A stretch of DNA of 10,336 nt, from NCBI GenBank assembly GCA_903825095.1, contig CAIJZF010000292.1, forward strand, positions 1 to 10,336, written 5' to 3'. Below, piece by piece: positions 1 to 7,971 of the stretch (position 1 is the first letter of the stretch; each line of letters starts with the position of its first letter). This DNA is from an uncultured Bacteroidota bacterium (GTDB taxonomy: Bacteria > Bacteroidota > Bacteroidia > Chitinophagales > Chitinophagaceae). The notes below the pieces were generated by a model. The model saw nothing but the letters and a program-made list of their open reading frames with translations. It made no database searches and was not told the DNA's origin. The translations under genes and the position numbers were made by a program.

Positions 1-384
1 ACCATAACCATCGGGCATCATTTCTAAAACACCTTCAGACTCAATCACGCCATCGAACTCTACACTAAATACAGGTTCTTTTTTGGGTTGAGGATAACGC
101 TGTGCAGGTAAGTTGGGTCCGCCATTGGGAGCGCCACCATTACTTGCTTGATCTGTCGAAGCAGGTGCTTGAGCAGATGCATTCGTTTGATTGGGGGCAG
201 CCGCCGCTTCGCTACTTGCTGCACTTTCATCACCAAATAATGCTTGGGCAATTTTTGAAGCCTTATCGTCTTCAGTATTGTTTTTAGCAGGCTCGGCTTT
301 TTTAGAGGCTACTGCTTTTTTTGCGGCTGGGGCAGCTGCAACGGGTTTACGTCCCCTTTTTGGTTTTTCGTCTTTTTCTGGCAC
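1..384 (-). CDS. rho: Transcription termination factor Rho, N-terminal part (runs off left edge)
   Basis: Rho is the hexameric RNA-dependent ATPase that ends transcription in the cytoplasm. The minus-strand frame stays open from the left edge to 384 and ends, at the window border, with GVLEMMPDGYG, the very conserved lead-in to Rho's cold-shock-like RNA-binding domain. The 100 or so residues before it are a low-complexity, Lys/Ala/Pro/Asn/Gly-rich and probably disordered linker with an AT-hook-like PKRGRKP near the start. Such disordered insertions are known in Bacteroidota Rho. The frame has no ATG. A TAG lies three codons upstream of the first usable start, GTG at 384-382, so this start is by default. 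The usual N-terminal Rho_N helical domain that precedes the linker in relatives is not visible in any upstream minus-strand frame. The gene may start at this GTG, or a frameshift or rearrangement may have cut it. The catalytic ATPase part lies outside the window. Identity is confident; the start is not. Confidence 0.85.
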   Translation of the reverse strand, partial: MPEKDEKPKRGRKPVAAAPAAKKAVASKKAEPAKNNTEDDKASKIAQALFGDESAASSEAAAAPNQTNASAQAPASTDQASNGGAPNGGPNLPAQRYPQPKKEPVFSVEFDGVIESEGVLEMMPDGYG

Positions 385-627
385 TTTGAACTATGGTTTA
401 TTTAAAAATCGAATCAAGATTTGGGCTTATTTGAACGCTTTTTGAAATTTCGGTCGAAATAATGGTGACCGTAAATTGTATATTGGGAATAGGGGTAGCG
501 AGCTATCAACATTAAAAAGAATCAATTTGCTCGTTGCTACTGCAATGTTAAGCAGATTTTTTAACAAAAAAACAATTTTTTATCTGTTTTTATACCTAAA
601 ACAGGGTATTTGGCCCTAGAAACCGAT

Positions 628-635
628 TATCTTTG
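628..635 (+). promoter_or_regulatory. Possible -7 box for asnS
   Basis: TATCTTTG matches the Bacteroidota -7 consensus TAnnTTTG and sits 18 nt before the chosen asnS ATG. The only nearby TTTG (609-612) is 15 nt upstream, shorter than the usual 19-21 nt spacing, so the -33 element is poor. The transcript would have a very short leader. No equally good box was found on the minus strand for rho in the 385-653 intergenic region, which otherwise holds nothing I can name. Confidence 0.4.
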
Positions 636-653
636 CCATTCGAAATCAGAAAC

Positions 654-2102
654 ATGTTCAACGATAGAATCAAAATAAAGCAATTGTTGTCGGGCACCCC
701 AACGGGGACCGAAGTGGTGGTAATGGGATGGGTGCGCACTTTTAGAAACAACCAATTTATAGCGCTTAACGACGGAAGTACGAATGCCAATATTCAAATT
801 GTGGCCACACTGGGTGAATTTGATGAAGCTATATTAAAAAGAGTAACTACGGGAGCCTCATTAAAAATAGTGGGTACCGTGGTGGAAAGTTTAGGCAAGG
901 GACAAAGCGTAGAAGTTAAAGCCAAGACCATTGAAATTTTAGGAGACAGCGATGCAGAGAAATTTCCTTTACAACCTAAAAAACATTCTTTAGAATTTTT
1001 AAGAGAGAAAGCGCATTTACGTTTTCGTACCAATACATTCGGATCGGTATTTAGATTAAGACATGCACTTGCTTTTGCAGTACATCAATTTTATAACGAA
1101 CGTGGTTTTGTGTATTTACATACACCTATTATTACAAGCTCAGATGCAGAAGGTGCAGGAGAAATGTTTAAAGTAACTACACTTCCTTTAGAAGGTGCTC
1201 CGAAAAATGATAAAGGTGAAATTGATTATACACAAGATTTTTTTGGCAAAGGAACCAACTTAACCGTGAGTGGTCAACTCGAAGGAGAGCTAGGCGCCAT
1301 GGCCTTTTCAGAGATTTATACTTTCGGTCCTACCTTCCGTGCAGAGAATTCAAACACCACTCGACACCTTGCAGAGTTTTGGATGATTGAACCCGAAATG
1401 GCTTTTTATGATATTGAGGACAACATGAATTTAGCGGAAGCCTTCATAAAATATTTAATCAATTATGCATTAAAAAATAATGCAGATGATATTGATTTTT
1501 TAGATGCACGTTTAGCAGAAGAAGAAAAACAATTGCCTACTGAAAAAAGAAGCGGCCTTGGTTTAAGAGAGAAATTAGAATTGGTGGTGAACAATAATTT
1601 CGAACGCATTACTTATACAGAAGCCATTGATATTTTATTAAATAGTAATCACTATAAGAAAAAGAAATTCCAATACGAAGTGAAATGGGGAATTGATTTA
1701 CAAAGTGAGCATGAAAGATATTTAGTAGAGCAACACTTTAAAAAACCAGTAATTGTTACGGGTTATCCGGCTGCGATAAAAGCCTTTTATATGCGCATGA
1801 ACGATGGTTGTGCGCCAGGCAAGGAAACCGTGGCAGCCATGGATATACTAGCGCCGGGCATTGGAGAGATAGTGGGTGGATCTCAAAGAGAGGAGCGTTT
1901 AGACAAGCTGGAAGCTAGAATGAAGGCCATGCATATACCTTTAGAGGATATGAGCTGGTACTTAGATACAAGAAGATTTGGAACCGTTCCGCACGCAGGC
2001 TTTGGTTTAGGTTTTGAAAGAATGATACAATTTGTTACAGGCATGACCAATATTAGAGACGTGATTCCTTTTGCGCGTACGCCGAAAAACTGTGAATATT
2101 AA
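654..2102 (+). CDS. asnS: Asparaginyl-tRNA synthetase
   Basis: Class IIb aminoacyl-tRNA synthetase that charges tRNA-Asn with asparagine in the cytoplasm, using ATP. From the ATG at 654 the protein has 482 residues, a usual length for the family. An N-terminal OB-fold anticodon-binding domain covers about residues 15-105 ([20 protein letters not shown] is its core). The class II catalytic domain follows. Motif 2 lies around residues 224-250 ([20 protein letters not shown], with the ATP-contacting Arg and the AsnRS-type RAENS signature). Motif 3 lies around 449-456 (GFGLGFER). The end, [15 protein letters not shown], is typical of AsnRS rather than AspRS. The frame is open back to a TTG at 633, but that start falls inside the putative -7 box, and residues typical of AsnRS begin only after the ATG at 654, so I chose 654. 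The next gene starts 2 nt after the stop, so the two are probably co-transcribed. Nothing unusual in the catalytic motifs. Confidence 0.97.
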   Translation: MFNDRIKIKQLLSGTPTGTEVVVMGWVRTFRNNQFIALNDGSTNANIQIVATLGEFDEAILKRVTTGASLKIVGTVVESLGKGQSVEVKAKTIEILGDSDAEKFPLQPKKHSLEFLREKAHLRFRTNTFGSVFRLRHALAFAVHQFYNERGFVYLHTPIITSSDAEGAGEMFKVTTLPLEGAPKNDKGEIDYTQDFFGKGTNLTVSGQLEGELGAMAFSEIYTFGPTFRAENSNTTRHLAEFWMIEPEMAFYDIEDNMNLAEAFIKYLINYALKNNADDIDFLDARLAEEEKQLPTEKRSGLGLREKLELVVNNNFERITYTEAIDILLNSNHYKKKKFQYEVKWGIDLQSEHERYLVEQHFKKPVIVTGYPAAIKAFYMRMNDGCAPGKETVAAMDILAPGIGEIVGGSQREERLDKLEARMKAMHIPLEDMSWYLDTRRFGTVPHAGFGLGFERMIQFVTGMTNIRDVIPFARTPKNCEY

Positions 2103-2104
2103 TA

Positions 2105-2989
2105 ATGGGAATTTTATTTGTCTTAATTGGCGCGCTTTGTTTCGCCGTAAGTAATGCTTATTGGAAAAAAGTAACACAGACCATACCTTATCAAATAGGT
2201 ATGTTTTATAGAGGCATATTTGCTTCCACCCTATTCTCTATTTTATATTTTGGATTTCGAGACAATGCTTTTTTTAAAGGATGGACGGTGCATAGCTTAA
2301 GTTTCGGCAATCCTTTTTTATTAACCATTGCACTAAGTGTATTTAATATTTTCGGTTTAGTATTCTTTTTAAGAGGCATACAACGAGCGCCTGTAAGCAT
2401 TGTGGTGCCTGTATCTGCGATAAAATTGTTTACTATATTAACCGCTGTATTTATTGTAGGTGAAGTTTGGAAAGCCAATTATTTATACGCCTTTATTTTT
2501 TCAACAGCAGGTTTATTGCTTTTATATTTTCAAGGAAAAGAAAATGCAAGTGTTAGCGAACAAAAAAATGGAATGTTGTACGGAGTACTAGCTAGCTTTT
2601 TTTGGGGTAGCTCTTATGCATTATATACTTATCCAATTAGTTGGTGGGGTCCGCTGGGTTTTAGTTTAGTTGTTGAAACAACTGCTATGTTATTTGGATT
2701 GGTATTAGTTATTCGCGATGGCTTATTAAAAAACTTATTGAACTATATAAGTGCAAAACATATTTTCACTTATTTGAAATTAGGCTTCTTACTTGTGGCT
2801 GGAGGACTGGCTATTAATATATCTTATCAGTACCTGCCCATAATGGTGATTAATATTTTAATTATTAGTAGCCAGTTGTTATCGGTGCTCATAGGCTACT
2901 TCTTTTTCAAAGAAAGACTAAGTCCTAAGCAGTGGATGGGCCTTGCCTTAATTATTATCTCCTTTTTTATAGTGGCTACTTCGGCTTAG
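2105..2989 (+). CDS. EamA/DMT-superfamily permease, ten membrane helices
   Basis: Inner-membrane transporter of the drug/metabolite transporter superfamily (EamA type), 294 residues, the standard length. Two homologous five-helix halves are visible: about residues 2-141 and 156-292. Each half closes with the typical pattern of a Pro/Ser-rich helix followed by a Gly-Glu or Lys-Glu turn: VPVSAIKLFTILTAVFIVGE (101-120) in the first half, and a helix ending FFFKERLSPKQW (266-277) and then a last hydrophobic helix in the second. There is no signal peptide; helix 1 starts at residue 2. Substrate cannot be read from the sequence, since members move amino acids, sugars, nucleosides or drugs. It begins 2 nt after the asnS stop with no room for its own promoter, so it is probably translated from the asnS transcript. 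The link to asparagine metabolism is not supported beyond position. No clear terminator was seen after it. Confidence 0.9.
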   Translation: MGILFVLIGALCFAVSNAYWKKVTQTIPYQIGMFYRGIFASTLFSILYFGFRDNAFFKGWTVHSLSFGNPFLLTIALSVFNIFGLVFFLRGIQRAPVSIVVPVSAIKLFTILTAVFIVGEVWKANYLYAFIFSTAGLLLLYFQGKENASVSEQKNGMLYGVLASFFWGSSYALYTYPISWWGPLGFSLVVETTAMLFGLVLVIRDGLLKNLLNYISAKHIFTYLKLGFLLVAGGLAINISYQYLPIMVINILIISSQLLSVLIGYFFFKERLSPKQWMGLALIIISFFIVATSA

Positions 2990-3023
2990 TAAAACACTGA
3001 TTTTCAATAAAGAATCCATATTT

Positions 3024-3055
3024 TTTGCTATTTAAGGCCGCCTGGCCTATATTTG
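3024..3055 (+). promoter_or_regulatory. Bacteroidota-type promoter of tRNA-Phe
   Basis: A -33 TTTG (3024-3027) and a -7 TATATTTG (3048-3055) are separated by 20 nt, a near-perfect match to the Bacteroidota primary sigma consensus TTTG-N19-21-TAnnTTTG. Transcription would start near 3062, giving about 55 nt of 5' leader before the tRNA, to be removed by RNase P. The spacer contains a short inverted repeat, AGGCC (3035-3039) and GGCCT (3044-3048), whose meaning is unknown and which may be chance. Confidence 0.7.
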
Positions 3056-3116
3056 CTCCCCGGTTCATAGAGGTTCTAAGATCTTATAGTCTTATTATTA
3101 AACTGAACCAAAGGAT

Positions 3117-3189
3117 GGCGCTGTAGCTCAGTTGGTAGAGCAAAGGACTGAAAATCCTTGTGTCCCCGGTTCGAGCCCGGGTGGTGCCA
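3117..3189 (+). tRNA. tRNA-Phe (anticodon GAA)
   Basis: A full cloverleaf of 73 nt can be folded by eye. The acceptor strands are GGCGCTG (3117-3123) and TGGTGCC (3182-3188), with G-U pairs at positions 4, 6 and 7. The D arm is GCTC/GAGC with AGTTGGTA in the loop. The anticodon stem is AAGGA/TCCTT with loop CTGAAAA, so the anticodon GAA (3150-3152) reads Phe codons. The T arm is CCCGG-TTCGAGC-CCGGG. The discriminator is A (3189) and the next bases are CAA, so the CCA tail is not fully encoded and must be added. It is a single gene with its own promoter upstream and a hairpin terminator directly downstream. Confidence 0.97.
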
Positions 3190-3190
3190 C

Positions 3191-3220
3191 AAGCCCTCAA
3201 CGAAAGTTGGGGGCTTTTTT
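3191..3220 (+). terminator. Intrinsic terminator of tRNA-Phe
   Basis: An 11-bp stem (3191-3201 with 3206-3216, one G-U pair) closes a GAAA tetraloop and is followed by a T run continuing to 3220. It starts 1 nt after the tRNA, so it also ends any read-through from asnS and the permease. Confidence 0.9.
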
Positions 3221-3248
3221 GTTTAATAAGATAATATATAACTTATTG

Positions 3249-3256
3249 TATATTTG
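3249..3256 (+). promoter_or_regulatory. -7 box for the FG-GAP lipoprotein gene
   Basis: TATATTTG is a perfect TAnnTTTG match, 29 nt before the ATG at 3286 and just after the tRNA terminator, where a new promoter is needed. A -33 TTTG at normal spacing is missing; the nearest (3218-3221) is 27 nt away. It probably drives the two-gene unit 3286-7026. Confidence 0.5.
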
Positions 3257-3285
3257 ACTACCCCAAGAGCATAAAATTATATTTT

Positions 3286-4806
3286 ATGAAAAGAGTCGTT
3301 TTTGTCTTGGGAGTCTTGTTTCTCATTGCATGTAAAAAATCAGAAGTAGTTGTTACACCACCACCAGTAGTTGTGGTTCCCGAAGAAGCCGTTAAATTTT
3401 CAACCAACTTAGATACGGGAACATACTATGTTTCAGATACACTGCCTCTTATTATAACAGTAAGTACTAAGGTTCCACCTGCCGGTTTTATTTATTCTGT
3501 AATTACTACTTGGACTGATAGTTCTAAACAAATATTTAAATTAGATACCACCTTATCATTAGCTAGCTTAATTTTAAATATACCTGGTCATAAAAGAATG
3601 GGTAATTATTCTGTTCAAGTAAATGTTACTTCAAAATCTACATCAACAAATACAAGTGCTAAATCTATTTCAGCGGTGAACATACCATACGTTTCAGCTA
3701 TTAATGTAGACATAGATAAAAATTTAAACTGGAATGACCACGTGCAAGGTAAAAGTGGTACTTACGATTTAAATAAAGATGGCATTCCAGATATTATTAC
3801 CTGGACAGGAAGCAGTGATCCCAAACAGCCACCACTATTGTTTGTTAAGGATTATACCGGAAAAAATATCTTTACTTTTAATATAAAAGATAAAAACCCA
3901 TTAATTAGAGACTCCTTGAATAAATTATTATTTGACTATAGAGATTTAAATAATGATGGTTATTTAGATTTTGCTATAACCTATATGGGAGAGTGGGATT
4001 TTGGTAACTCAACAGGGAGTAGTAATATAAAATTCTACGGAGTAAATACCTATTTATTAATATCTAAAGGCAATTTAAATTATGATGTAACTGAAATTCT
4101 AGATATACCTAAGCAGTCTCAGTTTAATATCAATATATATGACTGGGATTTTGATGGCTTGCCCGATATTTTGGCTTCAAGCATGAACGAAGGGGTTTAT
4201 TATAAAAACCTTGGAAGTAATAAGTTTGAAAAAAGAACGCTGAAGCCTTTATTTCAGCAGGGATTGTATGGAAAGTATGATTATGATAAGGATGGTTCAA
4301 TAGATTTTGTAAATTTTTATGTTCGTCAAAAAGATGAGTTTGGAAATTATTCCTCAACAAATTCCACACCACAATTAAATATTGTAACAAGTAAAACCGT
4401 CATTAATATGAATATTGTTGGCAAGAATATAGAAAAATATGTTTTTCCGACTAATAATACAACCACTAGCGAAAGAATAACCTTGTTCGATGGTGACGGA
4501 GATGGAGATATGGATTTGGTTATTGGTGGCCTAGTTATTGAAAATGGCGCAAATTCTTATATACAAGACTACTTTGAAAACACCGGCACTCAGTTCGTAT
4601 ACAAGGATAACTTTGTAGAAATTGATAAAACCCTTATTGGTGAATTTCAGGCATGGTGCGAGGATATAGACCGTGATGGAGATATTGATTTATACTACCC
4701 CACTTATTCAAAAAGTAGATTAGGTACTCCTAAGTGGACTTATTTCTGGTGGGAAAATACCAAAACAGGCTTTAAGATTAATAAAAAATTTAGATTCAAA
4801 TATTAA
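3286..4806 (+). CDS. FG-GAP/VCBS-repeat surface lipoprotein
   Basis: 506-residue exported lipoprotein of unknown binding partner. A short signal peptide ends in the lipobox LIAC, so Cys16 is the likely lipidated residue. KKSE follows, then a Val/Pro-rich tether up to about residue 34. Residues 35-135 look like an all-beta, Ig-like segment (alternating beta pattern, no motif). The rest carries six Asp-rich loops of the VCBS/FG-GAP kind, D-x-[DN]-x-D-G-x-x-D: starting near residues 161 (DLNKDGIPD), 220, 286, 332, 402 (DGDGDGDMD) and 460 (DIDRDGDID). Such loops bind calcium in beta-propeller blades, so a six- or seven-bladed propeller is plausible. There are no catalytic signatures, which suggests a binding or structural role on the outer membrane. 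The start follows from the lipoprotein signal and the upstream -7 box. The next gene, 9 nt downstream, has the same type of repeats, so the two probably form an operon and act at the same surface. Confidence 0.85.
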   Translation: MKRVVFVLGVLFLIACKKSEVVVTPPPVVVVPEEAVKFSTNLDTGTYYVSDTLPLIITVSTKVPPAGFIYSVITTWTDSSKQIFKLDTTLSLASLILNIPGHKRMGNYSVQVNVTSKSTSTNTSAKSISAVNIPYVSAINVDIDKNLNWNDHVQGKSGTYDLNKDGIPDIITWTGSSDPKQPPLLFVKDYTGKNIFTFNIKDKNPLIRDSLNKLLFDYRDLNNDGYLDFAITYMGEWDFGNSTGSSNIKFYGVNTYLLISKGNLNYDVTEILDIPKQSQFNINIYDWDFDGLPDILASSMNEGVYYKNLGSNKFEKRTLKPLFQQGLYGKYDYDKDGSIDFVNFYVRQKDEFGNYSSTNSTPQLNIVTSKTVINMNIVGKNIEKYVFPTNNTTTSERITLFDGDGDGDMDLVIGGLVIENGANSYIQDYFENTGTQFVYKDNFVEIDKTLIGEFQAWCEDIDRDGDIDLYYPTYSKSRLGTPKWTYFWWENTKTGFKINKKFRFKY

Positions 4807-4815
4807 ATAAATAAA

Positions 4816-7026
4816 ATGAATAAAAAACATATATTAATAGCCCTCATATTATTTTGTACAATATTTAATGAACTGCATGCTCAAAAGTGGATAGTAAAAG
4901 ATAGCATTTTAGTTTTCCCGCAAGGCTTTTCTTCTTGGTTAAAAAGAAATAATGGAGGTATTGACTCTGCGGCCCCTGGAATGGGAAATTATAATGGACA
5001 AATTGGAAGCATTGGAACCAATCAGGGGGTAGACTTTTATGATTTTAATAAAGATGGGTTACCCGATTTAACATTTCAATTATTTCCAAGTAATAATATT
5101 ACAAGAGAGTATTTAAAAGGGATATTTATTCAAAACACAAGCGGGAAATTTGTATTGGATACAAATTATGCAATAAAAGCAAAGGGAGATCTTTGGCTTG
5201 GGAGTTTTGGTGATTTTAATGGAGATGGCCTAACAGACTATCATTACATAATACAAAATTATCATGGCGCGGACAGCAATAGAAAATACAGCCCAGAAAT
5301 GGTTAATGATCATTGGCCTGAGAAGGTATTTATAAATAACGGTAAATCATTTGATACTTTAACCTTAGACGTAAACAACCTAAATGTAGAATCAACCTAT
5401 GCGGCGGATGTTGACAAAGATGGATCCGATGAAATTGTTGCCACCGGAAGATATCCAAATGTAATGAATGTATATAAGTATGATAAATCTAAGAAGCAAT
5501 TTTATAAAATGCTACCCGATTTGTCAACAGCCTGGACCGCCAGATTTGATCCAAATGTAAGCAGATACCCATTATTTAATGTAGCTAACTCTAATAATCA
5601 AAATGAATTTGCTACAATTTTATTTGATAATTCTAATTCTAAAGAAATTGGAGAGCCAGACTGGCAGCCTTATAATTTTAGAAACTTTACTTATGCTAAG
5701 TACAATTTCAATACAAAAAAGATAGAAACAATTAGTTTAAATAGAGACTCAATTTTAATACCCGTTAAATATTCAAAACAAGATGCTGATGATTATTATA
5801 GGTTTTGTATACATGAAAAAATTACTGCCTATAAAATGGATATTGATAAAAACGGAGAAGAGGAAATAGTGGTAGGAGGCTTTTATATGAATAACTATTA
5901 TGTTAAATCAAAACAAAGGTATGCATACGGATGGAAGGTTCTTGGTTTAAACGGGAAAGACCTTACCACACAATTTTTCAAAGATAGTGGATTTGATAAA
6001 AACACAGAACTTTGGTCATATGGACTAGATATTGATGATAATGCGGATGGTATAGAAATGATACCCGGTTCATGGGGCAATAGAAGTGTAGGAGAGCTAG
6101 GAAATTATTACAAAGTTGTTAATGGGAAATTTGAAAAAACATACATAAGAGATCTCAAACTTGTATCTGGTAAAAAATTAGATAGCTCCTATTTTAAAAC
6201 AATGGAATTAATTATGTACCCCAATTTTACAAAAAATAAAAACGCCCTTATAATGTATGATATGGATAATATAAAAAGAACCTCTATCCTTTATCAAGTA
6301 AGTTGTGCAGACGCCCCTAAGCCTATTTTTGAAAAATCCCAATATAATATTTGTGGTACAGATAGTACAATTGTTAAGTTGACTAACTATTCAAAATCAG
6401 ATAGTACGATTTGGTATGTAAACAATAAGGTAAAGGCTACTAATACAGATCAATTGGTATTTAAGACCAATGATACATTTTATGTTACTAGAATAGATAC
6501 AAATGGATGTACTAAAACCACAGAAGCTATTAAGCTCCTTAAGTTTTCTACTCCATCCACTCCAACAATAACTCGCGACACTTCCAACAGTCTTGTCTCT
6601 AATGCAAGCATAGGTAACTTATGGTATAAGGATGGCGCTGCAATAACCGACACTACTCAAAAAATAAAACCTTCAGCTGTTGGCTCTTATACTGTGAAAA
6701 CAACTCAAAACGGCTGTGTGAGTGCATTAAGCAGCCCTTATTATTTTTTAGTAACCGATGTGATTAATTTAAGTGCTAATGAATTTATTAAACTAGCACC
6801 TAACCCTTTTATTAACCAACTGAACTTCGATTTTGTGGTGAAGGGCTATCAAAGGCTAAATATAGAAGTATATGATTTAGCAACAGGAACCAGGGTAGCA
6901 ACGAAGCAAAACCTTACAGCCGGTATGCCCATAACACTTGGTCAATTATCGGCAGGAACTTATATTATTAAAGTAAGCTCGAATGATAATAAAATAGTAC
7001 AGCAGTTTAAGATGGTGAAGTTATAA
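4816..7026 (+). CDS. FG-GAP/VCBS-repeat protein with Ig-like segments and T9SS sorting tail
   Basis: 736-residue secreted protein. A Sec signal peptide (about residues 1-22, ending LHAQ) takes it to the periplasm, and a C-terminal type A sorting domain (about 654-736) sends it through the T9SS to the cell surface or medium. That tail begins LAPNPF, continues with a VYDLATGTRV strand and LSAGTYIIKV, and ends QQFKMVKL. The N-terminal two thirds carry Asp-rich VCBS/FG-GAP loops near residues 76 (DFNKDGLPD), 133 (DFNGDGLTD), 198 (DVDKDGSDE), 342 (DIDKNGEEE) and 405 (DIDDNADGIE). The later ones are degenerate, suggesting a beta-propeller with only some calcium sites kept. Residues 497-648 hold two Ig/PKD-like segments with paired cysteines (C497/C513, C565 and C634) and repeated TxNGC or TQNGC turns. 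No enzyme motif is seen. It starts 9 nt after the lipoprotein stop, so the lipoprotein may be its partner or anchor. The T9SS itself is not in the window. Confidence 0.88.
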   Translation: MNKKHILIALILFCTIFNELHAQKWIVKDSILVFPQGFSSWLKRNNGGIDSAAPGMGNYNGQIGSIGTNQGVDFYDFNKDGLPDLTFQLFPSNNITREYLKGIFIQNTSGKFVLDTNYAIKAKGDLWLGSFGDFNGDGLTDYHYIIQNYHGADSNRKYSPEMVNDHWPEKVFINNGKSFDTLTLDVNNLNVESTYAADVDKDGSDEIVATGRYPNVMNVYKYDKSKKQFYKMLPDLSTAWTARFDPNVSRYPLFNVANSNNQNEFATILFDNSNSKEIGEPDWQPYNFRNFTYAKYNFNTKKIETISLNRDSILIPVKYSKQDADDYYRFCIHEKITAYKMDIDKNGEEEIVVGGFYMNNYYVKSKQRYAYGWKVLGLNGKDLTTQFFKDSGFDKNTELWSYGLDIDDNADGIEMIPGSWGNRSVGELGNYYKVVNGKFEKTYIRDLKLVSGKKLDSSYFKTMELIMYPNFTKNKNALIMYDMDNIKRTSILYQVSCADAPKPIFEKSQYNICGTDSTIVKLTNYSKSDSTIWYVNNKVKATNTDQLVFKTNDTFYVTRIDTNGCTKTTEAIKLLKFSTPSTPTITRDTSNSLVSNASIGNLWYKDGAAITDTTQKIKPSAVGSYTVKTTQNGCVSALSSPYYFLVTDVINLSANEFIKLAPNPFINQLNFDFVVKGYQRLNIEVYDLATGTRVATKQNLTAGMPITLGQLSAGTYIIKVSSNDNKIVQQFKMVKL

Positions 7027-7050
7027 TAAAAAATAATTTATAAAATTTTA

Positions 7051-7078
7051 TTAGTTCCAAAAAGAGAGCTATATTTAT
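7051..7078 (+). promoter_or_regulatory. Shared 28-nt upstream element, copy before gene A
   Basis: This block begins TTAGTT and ends TATATTTAT. It matches the block at 9569-9596 on the minus strand at 22 of 28 positions with no gaps. The end TATATTTA is one base off the TAnnTTTG -7 box. It lies 20 nt before the ATG of gene A; the other copy lies 21 nt before the ATG of gene C. Conserved spacing in both places suggests a promoter, possibly with a non-standard -33 (TTAGTT), or a promoter plus operator. No other TAnnTTTG box was found in 7027-7098. Confidence 0.5.
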
Positions 7079-7098
7079 ATATACCAAAAATATAAACC

Positions 7099-7899
7099 AT
7101 GAAAAAAACAGTATCTCTAGTAGTCACCATGCTTATTTGTATGATGAGTTTTGCACAGTTAACACAGCCCTTCTACATTATGCAAGATTATAGAAAAGTA
7201 GGCGGCAAAGACTTAAAAGTGATGTTAGAAAATGAAGAACACTTTTGGAGTAAAGTGGCACAGCTATTAATTAAAGAAGGCAAATTAACTACCTGGTCAA
7301 TGTTAGAAAGAACTAGCGGCCTTGAAACAGAGCCTAATATTCTTTTTATAATTAGTGTTGGAAGTAAAGAAAATGTGCATGATTTAAATGCAACATTTGA
7401 TTATGGTGCAAAAAAAGTTATGGAATCAATGGGTAAAGATGAAGCCGTTTTTGTTAAAAGAGGATTAAATATTGAAGACAATAGAGTTGGATTAGTAATG
7501 TTAAATATGTCTAACTACGAATGGGTGGAAGGCAAGCGTAATTTTATAAAAATGAATTACTCTAAGGTATCTGATGTAGCAAAAATGAATCAATTGCAAG
7601 GAAAAATATGGGGAACCTTTATTAAAAAATCTATGGAATCAGGTGCGGTAAAACAAAAAACATGGTCTACTTCAAGCGTAGTATCTCCAGTAGGCACTGG
7701 CTATGATTGGAATTATGTATCTGTTGATGGATATGTAAATTATGAAGATGTATTAGATGGTGGCTGGGCTACTCCACCCACTATTCCTGATTTAACTGAA
7801 ATAGGAAAATTGATAGGCGGAACAGGCGCTTTTCATAAATCAGTTACTTGGAAAATATTAATGTCGGTTAACAGTAAAGGAGAGTTTACTAAACACTAA
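7099..7899 (+). CDS. Secreted tandem alpha+beta-barrel-like protein A (unknown function)
   Basis: 266-residue protein not assigned to a named family. A Sec signal peptide (about residues 1-19, ending SFAQ) implies export; there is no lipobox and no T9SS tail, so the periplasm is most likely. The mature part contains two similar modules. Module 1 starts around FYIMQDYRKV (25-34), has a helix with FW (49-50) and then GKLTTWS (61-67). Module 2 starts at NFIKMNYSKV (148-157), has IWGTF (170-174) and then SGAVKQKTWS (181-190). The order strand, helix, strand after a Gly, Trp/Ser resembles dimeric alpha+beta barrels (ABM, NIPSNAP or EthD type); this fold call is inference. The same layout occurs in proteins B and C. 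No conserved catalytic residues could be named. It converges with gene B on a shared terminator and has the shared upstream element. Function is unknown: ligand binding, or small-molecule oxygenase or isomerase activity as in barrel relatives, is possible. Confidence 0.8.
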   Translation: MKKTVSLVVTMLICMMSFAQLTQPFYIMQDYRKVGGKDLKVMLENEEHFWSKVAQLLIKEGKLTTWSMLERTSGLETEPNILFIISVGSKENVHDLNATFDYGAKKVMESMGKDEAVFVKRGLNIEDNRVGLVMLNMSNYEWVEGKRNFIKMNYSKVSDVAKMNQLQGKIWGTFIKKSMESGAVKQKTWSTSSVVSPVGTGYDWNYVSVDGYVNYEDVLDGGWATPPTIPDLTEIGKLIGGTGAFHKSVTWKILMSVNSKGEFTKH

Positions 7900-7915
7900 T
7901 TTATTTATAAAATTT

Positions 7916-7950
7916 AAAAAGGCCCCTCGATAATTCGAGGGGCCTTTTTT
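7916..7950. terminator. Bidirectional terminator between genes A and B
   Basis: A 10-bp GC-rich stem (7921-7930 with 7935-7944, perfect) has a TAAT loop and is extended by five A (7916-7920) pairing with the T run after 7944. Each strand therefore reads as hairpin plus T run, fitting the convergent genes that end at 7899 (plus) and 7972 (minus). Confidence 0.92.
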
Positions 7951-7971
7951 GTATTTGATACTTAACTTAAA

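Noticed and set aside
102..445. Plus-strand frames opposite rho (102-287 and 191-445)
   Set aside because: They are mirror images of the Ala-rich rho linker; the minus strand ends in an unmistakable Rho motif.
414..512. A 32-residue minus-strand frame starting at 512, upstream of rho
   Set aside because: It shows no similarity to Rho_N, has no supporting start signal, and ends in TGA well before rho in another frame; treated as chance.
545..565. Imperfect inverted repeat GTTAA...TTAAC between rho and asnS
   Set aside because: Only five bases per arm in AT-rich DNA and no T run or partner site; not enough for a terminator or operator.
633..653. Alternative TTG start of asnS giving seven more residues
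   Set aside because: It lies inside the candidate -7 box, and the AsnRS-like sequence starts only after the ATG at 654.
3035..3048. Short inverted repeat AGGCC/GGCCT in the tRNA-Phe promoter spacer as an operator
   Set aside because: Five bases per arm only; noted in the promoter entry but too short to claim regulation.
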